Shown here in pieces: positions 1-8,860 of a stretch of DNA of 59,195 nt. The notes beneath the pieces are model-generated. The model had not been told where the DNA came from and did not search any database. It saw nothing but the letters and a program-made list of their open reading frames with translations. The DNA is from a virus. Both the position numbers and the translations under genes were made by a program. Position 1 is the first letter of the stretch. Each line of letters begins with the position of its first letter. The stretch covers positions 1-59,195 of IMG/VR virus record IMGVR_UViG_3300044825_002433, one strand, 5' to 3'.

Positions 1-1
1 A

Positions 2-721
2 CCGTTAGTTCAGGTTCCTTCGTACGCGGCTCAAACTATGCCTGCTCCTGCCGTTGCTGCCGCTGCTGCTCCCGCTGCCGCTGCGGGAACAAATGCGGTT
101 TTGGAAGGAATCATTGCAAACTTAGTAGCGGGGATCGCTACTCAAGGTGCCGAGAAACTACTTTTTAAACCTGGCGGAGATGCTCTCGGGCCTTCTTCGT
201 ACGCCACGGCAGATCCTGCAGGGCGCAGCAAATACTTTACTAGCACTACAGAACAGCTTGCTGTAGAGCAATATTTAAACAACGAGCGTTTCCGTCGGGG
301 TCTGCTTTCGTTGATTCCCGGCGTGGAAGGTAATCTTCCTCCCCTTCCTACTCGGGAAGATATTGTCGGCGGTTTCGTTGACGGGCAGTTTACGGGGGGC
401 GCTGCTCTTCGGGAAGCTCAAGCCGAAAGCCTGACTCGTCGTGAAATTGAGCGTATTCGCGCTGAGAAAGAATACGACTACGCCGCACGTTTAGCTGAGG
501 CTCAGGCAAGCATCCAACGCGAGAAAGTTAAGTCCTTGGCGGAGGCTCAAGCCCGCGTGGAATCTCAGAAAGTTTCGTCTCTGGGTGACGTTCAGCGTCA
601 GCGTCTGCAATCTCAGTACGGAACGGCTGGAAATCTCTTAGATGCAGCCATTAAAAACATTGCTTTCCGAGATAAGATTGAGTCAGCCGATACTCTTACT
701 GAGTTAGCGAGGGCAGTCTAA
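2..721 (+). CDS. Virion-module protein, probably cut by the left window edge
   Basis: The frame is open without a stop back to base 2 and reads as sensible protein (PLVQVPSYAAQT) before the first ATG at 38, which has no ribosome-binding site. The gene therefore probably starts outside the window; 38 is the alternative start. Visible parts are an Ala/Pro-rich stretch, a hydrophobic helix (GIIANLVAGIATQG), and a charged helical region in the second half with repeated AEAQA-type segments, likely a coiled coil. Only one base separates it from the next gene. I do not recognise the family; the position upstream of the terminase and the low-complexity start suggest a virion or assembly protein. Confidence 0.6.
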   Translation, partial: PLVQVPSYAAQTMPAPAVAAAAAPAAAAGTNAVLEGIIANLVAGIATQGAEKLLFKPGGDALGPSSYATADPAGRSKYFTSTTEQLAVEQYLNNERFRRGLLSLIPGVEGNLPPLPTREDIVGGFVDGQFTGGAALREAQAESLTRREIERIRAEKEYDYAARLAEAQASIQREKVKSLAEAQARVESQKVSSLGDVQRQRLQSQYGTAGNLLDAAIKNIAFRDKIESADTLTELARAV

Positions 722-722
722 G

Positions 723-1532
723 ATGGCGGACAACAACCTTGGACTGCGTCTAGCTGGAGCTTTTCTAGGTGCTCCCTTAGGTCCTCTCGGAATAGCTGCT
801 GGATATAACGCTGCTCCGTCTGTTGCTGGGTTTTTTGGTGGGGAGCAGAAAAAAGAACCAAAGATTGGTACTGTTCTTTCTTACCTAAACGGTAGACCTT
901 ACGAGGTTTATGCAGGTCCTTGGGGCAAACAAACTCTAGGATCTTACGAATCTTTGCGGGCCAAGGCTCCTGGGACTTTCCCAGCCGTGGGCGGAACCGC
1001 AGCTCCCGATAAAAAGCCTGCTCCTAAGGCTCCTTCAACTCCCGCCGCTCCCGTCACAACCCCGGATTGGGAGAGACCTCCAGAGGGTGCAGCTGCTGCT
1101 ATCGCAGAGCAGACAGAGGGGTGGGGAGGTCCTCAAAACATTGGCACCAAAGATTACCCAGCACAAGTTCAAACCACTGGGCAAGATCCTGTCCTAGAAC
1201 GTCTCTTAACTTTTTCCGAAAAAGCCCTCACCCCAGAGTTCTTAAAGCAGCGTACCGACGAAGCCATTCGGCAGTTCGTGGTTACATCCACGGTTGCTGA
1301 AGCTCTCGGGTCTGATAAAGCCGAACAACGTCGTCGCCGTGAAGTTGAATTAGAGAAGATTCGTCAGTGGACTGATCTCGCTAAGACGACTACTGCGGCC
1401 AACGTAATGTCTCAAGCTCTGTTGGGTCAGGCGATGATCGCGTCGCAACAACCTAGCGCTTCGATGGCTGAGGTTCTTGGTAAGGGGGCTTCCGCCGCCC
1501 AACAAGTTCTCGGTCCTCTTTCTTTGAGGTAA
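723..1532 (+). CDS. Unrecognised virion-module protein
   Basis: A 269-residue protein starting one base after the preceding stop. It has a Gly/Ala/Leu-rich N-terminus (residues 5-30) that could be a membrane-active or glycine-packed helix, a Pro/Ala linker (about residues 95-115), and a charged helical C-terminal half (KAEQRRRREVELEKIRQW). It shares the Gly/Ala-rich and helical style of its two neighbours, with which it forms one rightward operon. No catalytic motif is visible. An internal virion or connector-associated protein is a guess from context. Confidence 0.6.
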   Translation: MADNNLGLRLAGAFLGAPLGPLGIAAGYNAAPSVAGFFGGEQKKEPKIGTVLSYLNGRPYEVYAGPWGKQTLGSYESLRAKAPGTFPAVGGTAAPDKKPAPKAPSTPAAPVTTPDWERPPEGAAAAIAEQTEGWGGPQNIGTKDYPAQVQTTGQDPVLERLLTFSEKALTPEFLKQRTDEAIRQFVVTSTVAEALGSDKAEQRRRREVELEKIRQWTDLAKTTTAANVMSQALLGQAMIASQQPSASMAEVLGKGASAAQQVLGPLSLR

Positions 1533-1536
1533 TAAG

Positions 1537-2238
1537 ATGGCTGCCAAGTACGAAGGTTTAGCTAACGTTGGAAGTTTTTTGGGTGGTGTCGGGAGTTTTT
1601 TACCCGGTGTTGGTAGTCTTATCGGATCTTTAACGGGTGCCAACCAGCAGCCCGATTACGCTTCTTTATACGCCCAACTAGCGCCCGGTCAATCGCAGAT
1701 CACAACTCAGCAGTACATGCTGGGTGCTGCAATGCAGCCTGTGAGCCAAGCTCAAGGGCTGTTGACGCAGATTTATGGGCAGTCTGCATACGATCAATTT
1801 AAAAATGCGCGAGATAAAGATCAAACCGCTGCCGGTATGCTTGCCGGTATTGCGTCTCAGTACTCGAATGCGGCTATTGGTGCGCAGGATTTAACCAATA
1901 AAGCCAAGATTGCTACAGAGACCTTAGGTCTCGAAACAGCAAGCAAGATGGCTAATACCTATGCCACCGCTGCTGCAAATCTTCAAAATCAAATTTTGAC
2001 CGGTGAGCAAGGAATGCTCCTGCCTACTGCAACCGCAACTGCAGCCGCAGGTCAAACAGCACAGCAGGCTAAGAATCAGTTAGCCGCCAATATTGGCGCA
2101 ACCAACTTAGACATCCGTAAGCAACAGGAAAATACACGAAATGCTATGGCGTTGCAGCGTGCACAAGTTGAGGGCCAACTCGCGCTCAAGCGTTACGGGG
2201 CAGGAATGGCTCTTGCCGGTCAGGCAGCCTTCGCATGA
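1537..2238 (+). CDS. Gly-zipper and helical virion-module protein
   Basis: A 233-residue protein with an N-terminal glycine-zipper-like segment (SFLGGVGSFLPGVGSLIGSL, about residues 13-32), then an Ala/Gln-rich, almost wholly helical body. Glycine zippers occur in membrane-inserting and ejected phage proteins; that role here is inference. It follows the previous gene after four bases and overlaps the next start by four bases (ATGA), so the genes are probably translationally coupled. Family not recognised. Confidence 0.6.
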   Translation: MAAKYEGLANVGSFLGGVGSFLPGVGSLIGSLTGANQQPDYASLYAQLAPGQSQITTQQYMLGAAMQPVSQAQGLLTQIYGQSAYDQFKNARDKDQTAAGMLAGIASQYSNAAIGAQDLTNKAKIATETLGLETASKMANTYATAAANLQNQILTGEQGMLLPTATATAAAGQTAQQAKNQLAANIGATNLDIRKQQENTRNAMALQRAQVEGQLALKRYGAGMALAGQAAFA

Positions 2239-2765
2239 TTAAGTCCGTAATCGGCGATTCCACCACGGTTGCCTCGTGGTTAGATTCGCTCGATAAAGCT
2301 CAAAAAGACGCGTTTGTCTTTTACGCAAAAAACTCCACCAGTGACATTGAAGCTTACCTCTACGCTCGGTTTCTCCAACCAGGCTATGCGGGTAGCATCT
2401 CAGATTTGACCGCGTGGGTCCAAGAGAAGTACCCCAAAGAAGACCTCCGCAAAGTCTTGCTTAGGGAAATCGACTCCCTGCAGCAAGATATTGCAGAAGT
2501 TAGAGATATGGTAGTGAAGGGTATGTTAGACCCTGCTACGTCTGCTACTAAAGTTTCGGCTCTTCAGAAAGAGCTTCGCAGCCACATTCAAGCTGTTCGA
2601 GCTATTTCGGATGGTGTCGATCGCCGAGGATTGTTACTGGCTGGCGCCGATAGATGTCTGCGAGAGTTGATGCAAACATTCGACGGCCAGCCTACGCTTC
2701 AGTCTTTACTCGAAGACTCCTCGTTGATTGTCTGGTCAACGATCGAACGAGAAGAAAAAAGCTAA
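2235..2765 (+). CDS. Helical protein, candidate small terminase subunit
   Basis: A 176-residue helical protein. The first 80 residues look like a DNA-binding helical bundle (DIEAYLYARFLQPG, then a second helix pair), followed by a coiled-coil stretch (LLREIDSLQQDIAEVRDMV). That order, the size and the location 2.3 kb upstream of the large terminase fit a small terminase subunit, which binds the packaging site and feeds DNA to TerL. No sequence signature proves it, so it may be another assembly protein. Its 3' end overlaps the convergent gene at 2762 by four bases. Confidence 0.5.
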   Translation: MIKSVIGDSTTVASWLDSLDKAQKDAFVFYAKNSTSDIEAYLYARFLQPGYAGSISDLTAWVQEKYPKEDLRKVLLREIDSLQQDIAEVRDMVVKGMLDPATSATKVSALQKELRSHIQAVRAISDGVDRRGLLLAGADRCLRELMQTFDGQPTLQSLLEDSSLIVWSTIEREEKS

Positions 2766-3847
2766 GTCACTCGTTCCAATCGCTTCATAATTTGCTCTAA
2801 CGGACAGCGGAAAACACCCATATAGGCGTCATTAACTCCTAGAGGCATGACTAACTGGTCGTTCTCCAAATGGGCGCTGAACGGAAGGATGACCGCAGGC
2901 TGCGTGGACATCGGAGATCCTTGGTAATTGGTCCAGCTAATAAGTTTGTCGTTCAGAGATCCGCTGAACAAAGGTTCTTTAATTGTATATAAGACTTTTT
3001 TAAAGTCTTTATCTACGATATATGCCCCTAAATGGTATTGCAGGTATTGCATACCATCTGGTTTATATTGCATATGCTTCCAGTGGTAGAAGATCAAATG
3101 CCCGTAACCAAGGTTGATGGGCGCTGTCGAGTTGAATGTTGGTGTCTTACCAGTAGTCTCATCTAAGACTGATGTGTCTACTGTAAGAGCCTCGCCGGAT
3201 TCTCTTTCGATTATCAGCGGTCTTGTGGCATACAGACAATGGAGTGAGTCCTTATGTGAGAAAAAGCACCAGTTTTTCTCTGTAGCTTTCTTATTCCAGT
3301 TGTTGCCTATTGGAGGGATTGTTGCTTGAACTGCGTTTAGGTGTTCATCGACGTAGCAAACAACAACCTTGGGTTGCTGGAAGATGAAATTTTGTTTGGT
3401 GTCGAAACGACTTGCGTACGTCGAGGCTACAAATTGAACGTATAAATTGTTGTCTGGTCCGATAAACAGTCTCGGATCTTCGTAGCTCAACCGGTGTTTT
3501 TTAGGTCTTAGCTTTTTGGCGCCTAATATTGTGTCGTCTTCAGCCAGTATACCAATATAAATATCCGTAGGTTGGTCATTTAAGTAGAAATACTTGGAGT
3601 CGTATCGGAATCCAAAGGGCTCTGTTTGTCCGCGCCACGCGATGTATGTCGTTCCTTCGTGCCGCACCAAACTGGGGCTGAAGTTGAACAGCGTGCCCCG
3701 TGGCAACCCTTTTTTGATTCGAGTGAAGGTTCCGCCAAGCTTCTCTGCTTGAGCGTAGATATTGGGCACCCCCTCTTCTTCTCTCTTGTTGGGATACAGG
3801 ACGTCGCTATATGCGTACCAATAGCGGTGTGTCGTTTGCGTGCTCAT
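2762..3847 (-). CDS. Five-bladed beta-propeller glycosidase-like protein
   Basis: A 361-residue leftward protein with aromatic beta-strand repeats typical of the GH43/GH130 propeller fold: SPSLVRHEGTTYIAWRG, YEDPRLFIGPDNNLYVQF and a later QPAVILPF segment. The EDPR motif is characteristic of GH130-like mannoside phosphorylases and relatives. The substrate cannot be read from sequence, and it may be a non-catalytic carbohydrate-binding propeller. The start overlaps the stop of the glycosyltransferase at 3844 by four bases, so the two form a leftward operon between rightward virion genes. Confidence 0.55.
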   Translation of the reverse strand: MSTQTTHRYWYAYSDVLYPNKREEEGVPNIYAQAEKLGGTFTRIKKGLPRGTLFNFSPSLVRHEGTTYIAWRGQTEPFGFRYDSKYFYLNDQPTDIYIGILAEDDTILGAKKLRPKKHRLSYEDPRLFIGPDNNLYVQFVASTYASRFDTKQNFIFQQPKVVVCYVDEHLNAVQATIPPIGNNWNKKATEKNWCFFSHKDSLHCLYATRPLIIERESGEALTVDTSVLDETTGKTPTFNSTAPINLGYGHLIFYHWKHMQYKPDGMQYLQYHLGAYIVDKDFKKVLYTIKEPLFSGSLNDKLISWTNYQGSPMSTQPAVILPFSAHLENDQLVMPLGVNDAYMGVFRCPLEQIMKRLERVT

Positions 3848-5016
3848 TCTTGGAGGTCCGAAATGACTTGATTAAAACCGGCGGCCACGGATTCCCAACG
3901 ATATTCTGGCCGCTGGGTCACAGCGTAACATGCTGAAGCTACTTCATCATAGAGATTTTTGTTGTAGTACAGTCCGTTTAAAGCTTCTACAACTTTATCT
4001 ACGTCCACAAGTCCACGTTCAACGCCGAGGTCTTTTTCCACGATCCACGTGGACACATCGACGAGCTCAGCGGCGTCAGACCAAATGTCTCGACAGGCTG
4101 TGTGATTTGGAACCACTTGGGGTTTTCGGCAACTCGCGTGCTCAAAACTCACCAAGCCCCAACCTTCGCCATCAGCTGTGTTCAGACCTACGTCGGTCGC
4201 GTTATAGATCTTATTTAGGTATTCGTCTGGCGGTGCTGCCATGTAGTTCATGTGCTCATTCGTAATAATGAGCCTTTGTTGTTCTTTAATTCCGTTCAGC
4301 TCCATCTCGCGTTTAAACAGAGGGACGATGTCCCACCCCATATCTTTTGCACCCATGTGTGCGTAGAGCATCGCATCGGGTTTGTCTTTTGCGAACCTGG
4401 CAAATGCCTTAATGGTTAGATCGATTCGTTTGCGCGGCTGATTCCGATTTGCATTCAAGACTATGAATTTGTCTGTCGGGAGGCCGAGCTGTCGGCGGGC
4501 TTCGTCACGATCCATAGGCGTGAAGCGGCCCGTATCCACACCATGGGGGATGACCGCGAGTTTCGAAACCTCTGTTTTGTGCGCGAGGATTCGATTCGCA
4601 GACTCAGGTGTAAAAGTGATTGCTAAATCCCAGTATTTTAAGTTTTCAAACATGTCAGAAAAGTACATCTGACTGTCGATTGGGAAGTAGGCGACAAACT
4701 TAAATTTGTGCGTGTGCTTCTGGAATTGGCAGCGCTCCCAGAACTGGTTCACCATCCAGATGTCGTTTAGACAGAAAATAAAATCCGGGCGCTCTATATC
4801 GATAATCTCAGGCACACGTGGCAGACCGAATCGATCGGGGCAGTGCACTGTCCCTGCCGGATAGATCTTGTACGGATAATCGTGCGGGTCTCCTGCGTAG
4901 TTGATGCCTAAAACAACTACTTCGTGTTCTCGACTAAGATACTCCAGCACACTGTGTGTTACTCTTGCAAATCCTGTGTTGCTGCAGGCGTCTCCATACC
5001 AGAGAATTTTCGCCAT
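3844..5016 (-). CDS. Glycosyltransferase family 4 (GT-B)
   Basis: A 390-residue retaining glycosyltransferase that should move a sugar from a nucleotide donor. The N-terminal half starts with a Rossmann strand (MAKILWYGDACSNTGFARVT). The C-terminal half opens at about residue 185 (KFIVLNANRNQPRKRIDL) and holds the E-x7-E donor-binding motif in GEGWGLVSFEHAS. The length is usual for GT4. It is first in the leftward pair with the propeller gene and is transcribed divergently from terL. Phage GT4 enzymes act on DNA, capsid or cell-surface glycans; which one applies cannot be decided here. Confidence 0.8.
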   Translation of the reverse strand: MAKILWYGDACSNTGFARVTHSVLEYLSREHEVVVLGINYAGDPHDYPYKIYPAGTVHCPDRFGLPRVPEIIDIERPDFIFCLNDIWMVNQFWERCQFQKHTHKFKFVAYFPIDSQMYFSDMFENLKYWDLAITFTPESANRILAHKTEVSKLAVIPHGVDTGRFTPMDRDEARRQLGLPTDKFIVLNANRNQPRKRIDLTIKAFARFAKDKPDAMLYAHMGAKDMGWDIVPLFKREMELNGIKEQQRLIITNEHMNYMAAPPDEYLNKIYNATDVGLNTADGEGWGLVSFEHASCRKPQVVPNHTACRDIWSDAAELVDVSTWIVEKDLGVERGLVDVDKVVEALNGLYYNKNLYDEVASACYAVTQRPEYRWESVAAGFNQVISDLQE

Positions 5017-5070
5017 TCCTGAAGTAGCATTTAGGTACGGTCACTATAGCGACACTAGCAACTTACTAAC
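5017..5070. promoter_or_regulatory. Divergent intergenic control region with a T7-promoter-like word
   Basis: These 54 bases separate the leftward GT4 gene from rightward terL and must hold the start signals for both. On the + strand TACGGTCACTATAG resembles the T7 RNA polymerase promoter core, differing by one deletion and one change. Only one copy was seen and no single-subunit RNA polymerase gene is in the window, so the likeness may be chance. Confidence 0.35.
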
Positions 5071-6591
5071 ATGCCAAGCCGGGAAACCTTTGCTTATCGC
5101 CGTAACGCCCAAATGAAGGCATTACGTGCTCAAGAGAGTACAGGTTTGGCTATTGAGACTATATACACTAAAGCTGCTGATGATTTCCATACTTTCTGTA
5201 CGTTGCTAGATAAACCCCCAGCGCCCCATATGCTGGAGTGGCACGATCACTTGATAACACATGAGAGTAATAAGTATCTATTAGATATTGCTGGACCAAA
5301 CCTTGATATTCTAGCGCCGAGAGGTTCGGCCAAGTCTACCGTACTTAATATGTTCACTGCATGGTGTATAGGACGTCATACTAGTGCAAAACGACCGTTG
5401 CAGATTATTTATGTCAGTTACAACATCGCCACGGCAATTCCAAAGTCTCGGATCATTCGGCAGATCGTGGATTCCCCAGATTTCCGGAAGATTTTCCCCA
5501 TGTGCCGACTAAAGCCTGGAATGCAGTCGGACATCGGTTGGTCTATTGATTATGAGTACGCAGGTATCCCAAGACTAGGTGATGAAGAATTTACTCTCCG
5601 TGCCGCAGGATTGCGCGGCAGTATCACGAGTAAACGTGCTCACTTGGTATTAGTCGATGACCCTGTTAAGAGTTCTGCCGACATCAAGAACCCCACGATT
5701 AGAGCCGAAATGGATACTAACTGGAGTAGTGTCATCTCTCCCATTATTTTTGAAGGGGGTCGCGCGGTGTGCCTCGGCACTCGCTTCCATCCTTTAGATA
5801 TCCACCGGTCGATGTTTATTCCGGAAAAGGGTTGGAAACAGGTTACGCAAGAAGCGCTTACTTATGACGACAACGGAAATCCAAAAAGTTACTGGCCTTC
5901 GCAGTGGTCAGTTGACTACTTGCTGCAGCAGAAGGAATTAGATCCCGTTGCTTTCTGTTTTCAGTATCAGCAACAGCCCGTGGCGACTTCCGATCTTGTT
6001 GTCTCGCCAGATTTGCTCGTAAAAGGAGAGGTCGTTACTGAATTCGATTCGTTGGCTGTCGGTATTGACTTATCTGCTAGTAAAAACGAAACAAGCGACT
6101 ACACGGCGTTTGTGTTAGGTGGAAGGCTTAAGGATAAATACTACATTATCGATGCGCATCAGTGTCGTTCAATCGGTAATTTGGAGAAGATCGATTTATT
6201 GTGCGATATGTTGTTGGAGTGGGGTATCCTTACGCAACATGACGGGCAGCTGATGCCTACATACTCCACGGTGACCCTTGTGGTTGAATCTGTTGCGTAC
6301 CAAGCTTCGTTGGCTGCGGATCTCAGACGAGTCTTGGTTAACGAACGGGAATTAGGCAACCTCCACATCCACGAGATCAAAGGTTTCCGGGGAGATAAGA
6401 TTGCACGATTCCGAGGCACTCTAGGTCTACTGGAAAATAAGAAGGTTACGTTTAACAAATACCGTAAGTTTGATGCGTTGTTTGATCAGCTAATTAATGT
6501 GGGCGCTACGGCGCACGATGACCTGTTGGATGCGTACGTTTGGCTGGTCACGTTCCTCCAACGTCGAGGGGAGTTTTCAATTGAATACTGA
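5071..6591 (+). CDS. terL: Terminase large subunit
   Basis: A 506-residue packaging motor of normal length. The N-terminal ATPase carries Walker A LAPRGSAKST (residues 81-90) and Walker B LVLVDDP (192-198). After a linker, the RNase-H-like nuclease starts with AVGIDLSASKN (Asp333) and ends with the acidic pair region AHDDLLDAYVW near residue 490. It pumps DNA into the prohead through the portal and cuts the concatemer. It is flanked by glycan genes rather than by the small subunit, which is unusual. The ATG at 5071 is the first start in the frame after the divergent spacer. Confidence 0.93.
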   Translation: MPSRETFAYRRNAQMKALRAQESTGLAIETIYTKAADDFHTFCTLLDKPPAPHMLEWHDHLITHESNKYLLDIAGPNLDILAPRGSAKSTVLNMFTAWCIGRHTSAKRPLQIIYVSYNIATAIPKSRIIRQIVDSPDFRKIFPMCRLKPGMQSDIGWSIDYEYAGIPRLGDEEFTLRAAGLRGSITSKRAHLVLVDDPVKSSADIKNPTIRAEMDTNWSSVISPIIFEGGRAVCLGTRFHPLDIHRSMFIPEKGWKQVTQEALTYDDNGNPKSYWPSQWSVDYLLQQKELDPVAFCFQYQQQPVATSDLVVSPDLLVKGEVVTEFDSLAVGIDLSASKNETSDYTAFVLGGRLKDKYYIIDAHQCRSIGNLEKIDLLCDMLLEWGILTQHDGQLMPTYSTVTLVVESVAYQASLAADLRRVLVNERELGNLHIHEIKGFRGDKIARFRGTLGLLENKKVTFNKYRKFDALFDQLINVGATAHDDLLDAYVWLVTFLQRRGEFSIEY

Positions 6592-6601
6592 TCTGTCCCA
6601 C

Positions 6602-7528
6602 GTGGGCGGCACTAGAGTGCAAGAACCTCTCGGCTTGGCCGAGCCCGACATGCAGGACAAAAAGATTTGGGTTGCGATAACAGCGCACAATCCTTTGGCG
6701 CGTTTGGATTGTTTAATCGGTGTTATTAAGGAGTACTCTAGGTATCCTTGTGAGGTCTCTATTTATGTTTATATTGATTTTGAGTCTCAAGGTGTTGCGG
6801 ATCGGTTAAGCGACATTCTCAATCGTGTCTCTTTTAAGACTGTTGAGATAAAAATCGCACCCCCGGAATTCGAAAACTGGTATTTGACTTGGGCGCACAA
6901 GACGGACCTCGCGCTTGCAATTTTTAACCGCGCTGCAGATATTTATATTTATCAAGAAAATGATATGCACTTAACTTTTGAGAATTTTAAATATTGGTTT
7001 AAGTGGCGCCCTCGACTAAAACCGTTAGGGCTTGAACCGGGGTTTGTTCGGTTTGAAAACTATAAAAATAAGAAAGTGCCCTTCGATAATTATTTTCCGT
7101 ATTCTTTGACGTACCCCACACCTAATGTCTGGGGCAACCGTGGGTTTGAAGTCACCAAAACTTTGGTTATTGATCGAGATGTGGACTTCTTTGTGCAGCT
7201 TGCTAATCCCTACTACGGGGCAATGATTCTTGATCAGAAAGGTGGGGAGCGGTATATCCGATCAGCTAGTTTTGATCCGGAGCGAAGTTATGACCGCGTT
7301 GGTATTCGAAACTGGCCTATTGCCGACAGAAGTTCAATGGGCCTAGCTTTTGAAGATGTTCCTGCAGGGTGTGAGCACTCCCGCTGTGTCCCTGTTTCCC
7401 GCGTGGGGGATCAATACGTTCTATTAGATTCCGGTTTGATTTGGCATGAGGACGATAAATACTCGAAGGAATTAGAGAAACTTCATGGAAATCTGCGAGA
7501 TTGTGCTAATATACTTACACTTAATTAA
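6602..7528 (+). CDS. GT-A-like glycosyltransferase of phage type
   Basis: A protein of about 308 residues beginning its fold with KIWVAITAHNPLARL and a set of strand-helix units typical of a nucleotide-sugar GT-A fold. YIYQENDMHL holds an acidic cluster where the metal-binding motif would be. GTG 6602 lies ten bases after the terL stop and is my choice; ATG 6650 or TTG 6581 are possible. The family is not one I can name and the acceptor is unknown. With GT4, the propeller and the GT17-like gene it makes a carbohydrate set round the terminase. Confidence 0.6.
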   Translation: MGGTRVQEPLGLAEPDMQDKKIWVAITAHNPLARLDCLIGVIKEYSRYPCEVSIYVYIDFESQGVADRLSDILNRVSFKTVEIKIAPPEFENWYLTWAHKTDLALAIFNRAADIYIYQENDMHLTFENFKYWFKWRPRLKPLGLEPGFVRFENYKNKKVPFDNYFPYSLTYPTPNVWGNRGFEVTKTLVIDRDVDFFVQLANPYYGAMILDQKGGERYIRSASFDPERSYDRVGIRNWPIADRSSMGLAFEDVPAGCEHSRCVPVSRVGDQYVLLDSGLIWHEDDKYSKELEKLHGNLRDCANILTLN

Positions 7529-7534
7529 GGGTCT

Positions 7535-7798
7535 ATGACTGACGCAGTAAATCACCCAGCGCACTATACGCAGGGAGATATTGAGTGCATCGATGCTCTT
7601 AAGTCCGCTCTAGGTCATGAAGGTTTTAAGAGCTATTGCCGAGGTGCTTGTATCAAGTACTTATGGCGTACGGAACATAAAAATGGTTTGGAAGATCTTA
7701 AGAAGTGTGAGTGGTATTTGAGTCGGCTGATAAAAGAAATACAGTCTGAAGATTTGATAGAATATAAGCAGCTCGATCTTGGAATCTTATCTCGGTAA
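7535..7798 (+). CDS. DUF3310 family protein
   Basis: An 87-residue protein with the family hallmarks VNHPAHYTQGDIECIDAL, a central YCRGACIKYLWRTEHKNG, and the closing LEDLKKCEWYLSRLI. DUF3310 proteins are common in phages including cyanophages, sometimes annotated as nucleotide kinase-like, but the biochemical role is not settled. It follows the glycosyltransferase after six bases, and its stop is followed by the repeated ACGTTAAGTA element. Confidence 0.85.
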   Translation: MTDAVNHPAHYTQGDIECIDALKSALGHEGFKSYCRGACIKYLWRTEHKNGLEDLKKCEWYLSRLIKEIQSEDLIEYKQLDLGILSR

Positions 7799-7805
7799 GG
7801 TTTTA

Positions 7806-7844
7806 GGAAAATTACGTTAAGTACGGGCCTCTGAGGACTTTTTT
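7806..7844 (+). promoter_or_regulatory. Repeated control element, copy A
   Basis: GGAAAATTACGTTAAGTA (7806-7823) is followed by CGGGCCTCTGAGGACTTTTTT right up to the ATG at 7845. The same 18-base word is present at 34753-34770 on the minus strand, and a 16/18 match is at 34894-34911. All three are intergenic and directed towards a gene start. The core is an interrupted palindrome, TAC(G)TTAAGTA. GAGG at 7833 can serve as ribosome-binding site. Promoter or operator is inference. Confidence 0.5.
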
Positions 7845-8072
7845 ATGGCAGAGATCGCCAAAAAGCGGGATCCGGAGAAGTGGGCTCGCGCCAAAGCTAA
7901 GGCTCGCGCAAAGCTCGGTGGTCATTCTGCCCGTGCCATGCAGCTAGCAACTAAATACTATAAAGATGCTGGTGGCCGCTACGAAGGCGGTAAATCTTCT
8001 GAAAATCGCCTTCGGCGGTGGGGTAAAGAAGATTGGCAAACTCGCGAAGAATACGAAAAAGGTTCTAAGTAA
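7845..8072 (+). CDS. DUF5872-like small basic protein
   Basis: A 75-residue Lys/Arg-rich protein. GGHSARAMQLATKYYKDAGGRYEG and the following RLRRWGKEDWQT match my memory of the DUF5872 pattern seen in phages and large DNA viruses; the function is unknown, and binding to nucleic acid is a reasonable guess from charge. It is first after the control element and opens a run of four small genes joined by one-base or eight-base overlaps. Confidence 0.6.
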   Translation: MAEIAKKRDPEKWARAKAKARAKLGGHSARAMQLATKYYKDAGGRYEGGKSSENRLRRWGKEDWQTREEYEKGSK

Positions 8073-8299
8073 TGGCTTCTTACACCGCTTCGGATTTAGT
8101 TGCTGCTCTGACGGGGGAGTCCCCCTCTTTTCGGGATAGTCAACTTCTGACTTCTAAAGATTTGTTAAGTGAAATCTATAACCCTAAGTCTAAGGACGCA
8201 TTGCTTGAGCGTTTGATCAATCCGATGAAGGATGAACTCATTCAGCGAGCTTTAATTGATAAAGCTGTTATTTCTGGGCGAAATTCTGGATACGTCTGA
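8072..8299 (+). CDS. Unrecognised small protein
   Basis: A 75-residue mostly helical protein (LLSEIYNPKSKDALLERLINPMKDE). Its start overlaps the previous stop by one base (TAATG), and its stop overlaps the next start the same way, so it is translated as part of a coupled run. No family recognised. Confidence 0.6.
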   Translation: MASYTASDLVAALTGESPSFRDSQLLTSKDLLSEIYNPKSKDALLERLINPMKDELIQRALIDKAVISGRNSGYV

Positions 8300-8526
8300 T
8301 GGCGGATTTGGCTCGCGAAAAAGGTCGAACAGAACGGTATCTACCACGTCGAGCGTGGGCGGCCCTCAGCCCTGAAGAACGGCGTGCGACAGATGAGCGT
8401 AAAAAGCAAGCGACGTCTGGTAACAAGCCTGTAAATACTCAGGTTCCAAACACAGAAAAAGCTAGGCGGGCGCGCCGTCTTGCTTCAGAATACTTAAAGC
8501 GTAAACGGGCTGAGTCTGATGGCTGA
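8299..8526 (+). CDS. Small basic protein with RYLP and VPNTEKA motifs
   Basis: A 75-residue highly charged protein. ERYLPRRAWAALSPEERRATDERK followed by VPNTEKARRAR is a pattern I associate with small proteins of phages and algal viruses that accompany DUF5872-type proteins; no function is established. The coupling to both neighbours suggests a shared role, perhaps a DNA- or capsid-associated basic protein. Confidence 0.6.
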   Translation: MADLAREKGRTERYLPRRAWAALSPEERRATDERKKQATSGNKPVNTQVPNTEKARRARRLASEYLKRKRAESDG

Positions 8527-8836
8527 TTATTTCGGCGCTGCTGGTAACTACTTCGATAAGGCTTTTGCAGCTCAGACGCAGGCAGCTGCTATGCAGAAAG
8601 CTCGGACGTCGGGTCTGTCGGATGATGCTGAAATAAATCCGTATTCCACATCTTTAACTATTGGCGCTATTCCTCCTAACGTCAATCAGGCGGGTACGGA
8701 GCAGGGCGAGATCAACGATTACGTGTCGGACGTTAAAGAGGATTTGTTATCGCAAGCTAAGGAGAAGCGGCGTCCCGTCAATGGCGGTTTAACTGAACGG
8801 GCTTCTGGGGGTATCAATACCGCCGTAATGCGTTAA
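8519..8836 (+). CDS. Unrecognised small virion-module protein
   Basis: A 105-residue protein starting at an ATG eight bases before the previous stop (ATGGCTGA). It has an Ala/Gln-rich N-terminal helix and a central acidic stretch (EINDYVSDVKEDLL). No family recognised. It ends the coupled run of small genes before the GT17-like gene. Confidence 0.6.
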   Translation: MADYFGAAGNYFDKAFAAQTQAAAMQKARTSGLSDDAEINPYSTSLTIGAIPPNVNQAGTEQGEINDYVSDVKEDLLSQAKEKRRPVNGGLTERASGGINTAVMR

Positions 8837-8860
8837 TATGCTGGCAGCTTGTAAGCTGTC

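Noticed and set aside
4463-4672. Rightward frames within the GT4 and propeller genes
   Set aside because: They are shadows of the leftward genes; no start signals or family motifs.
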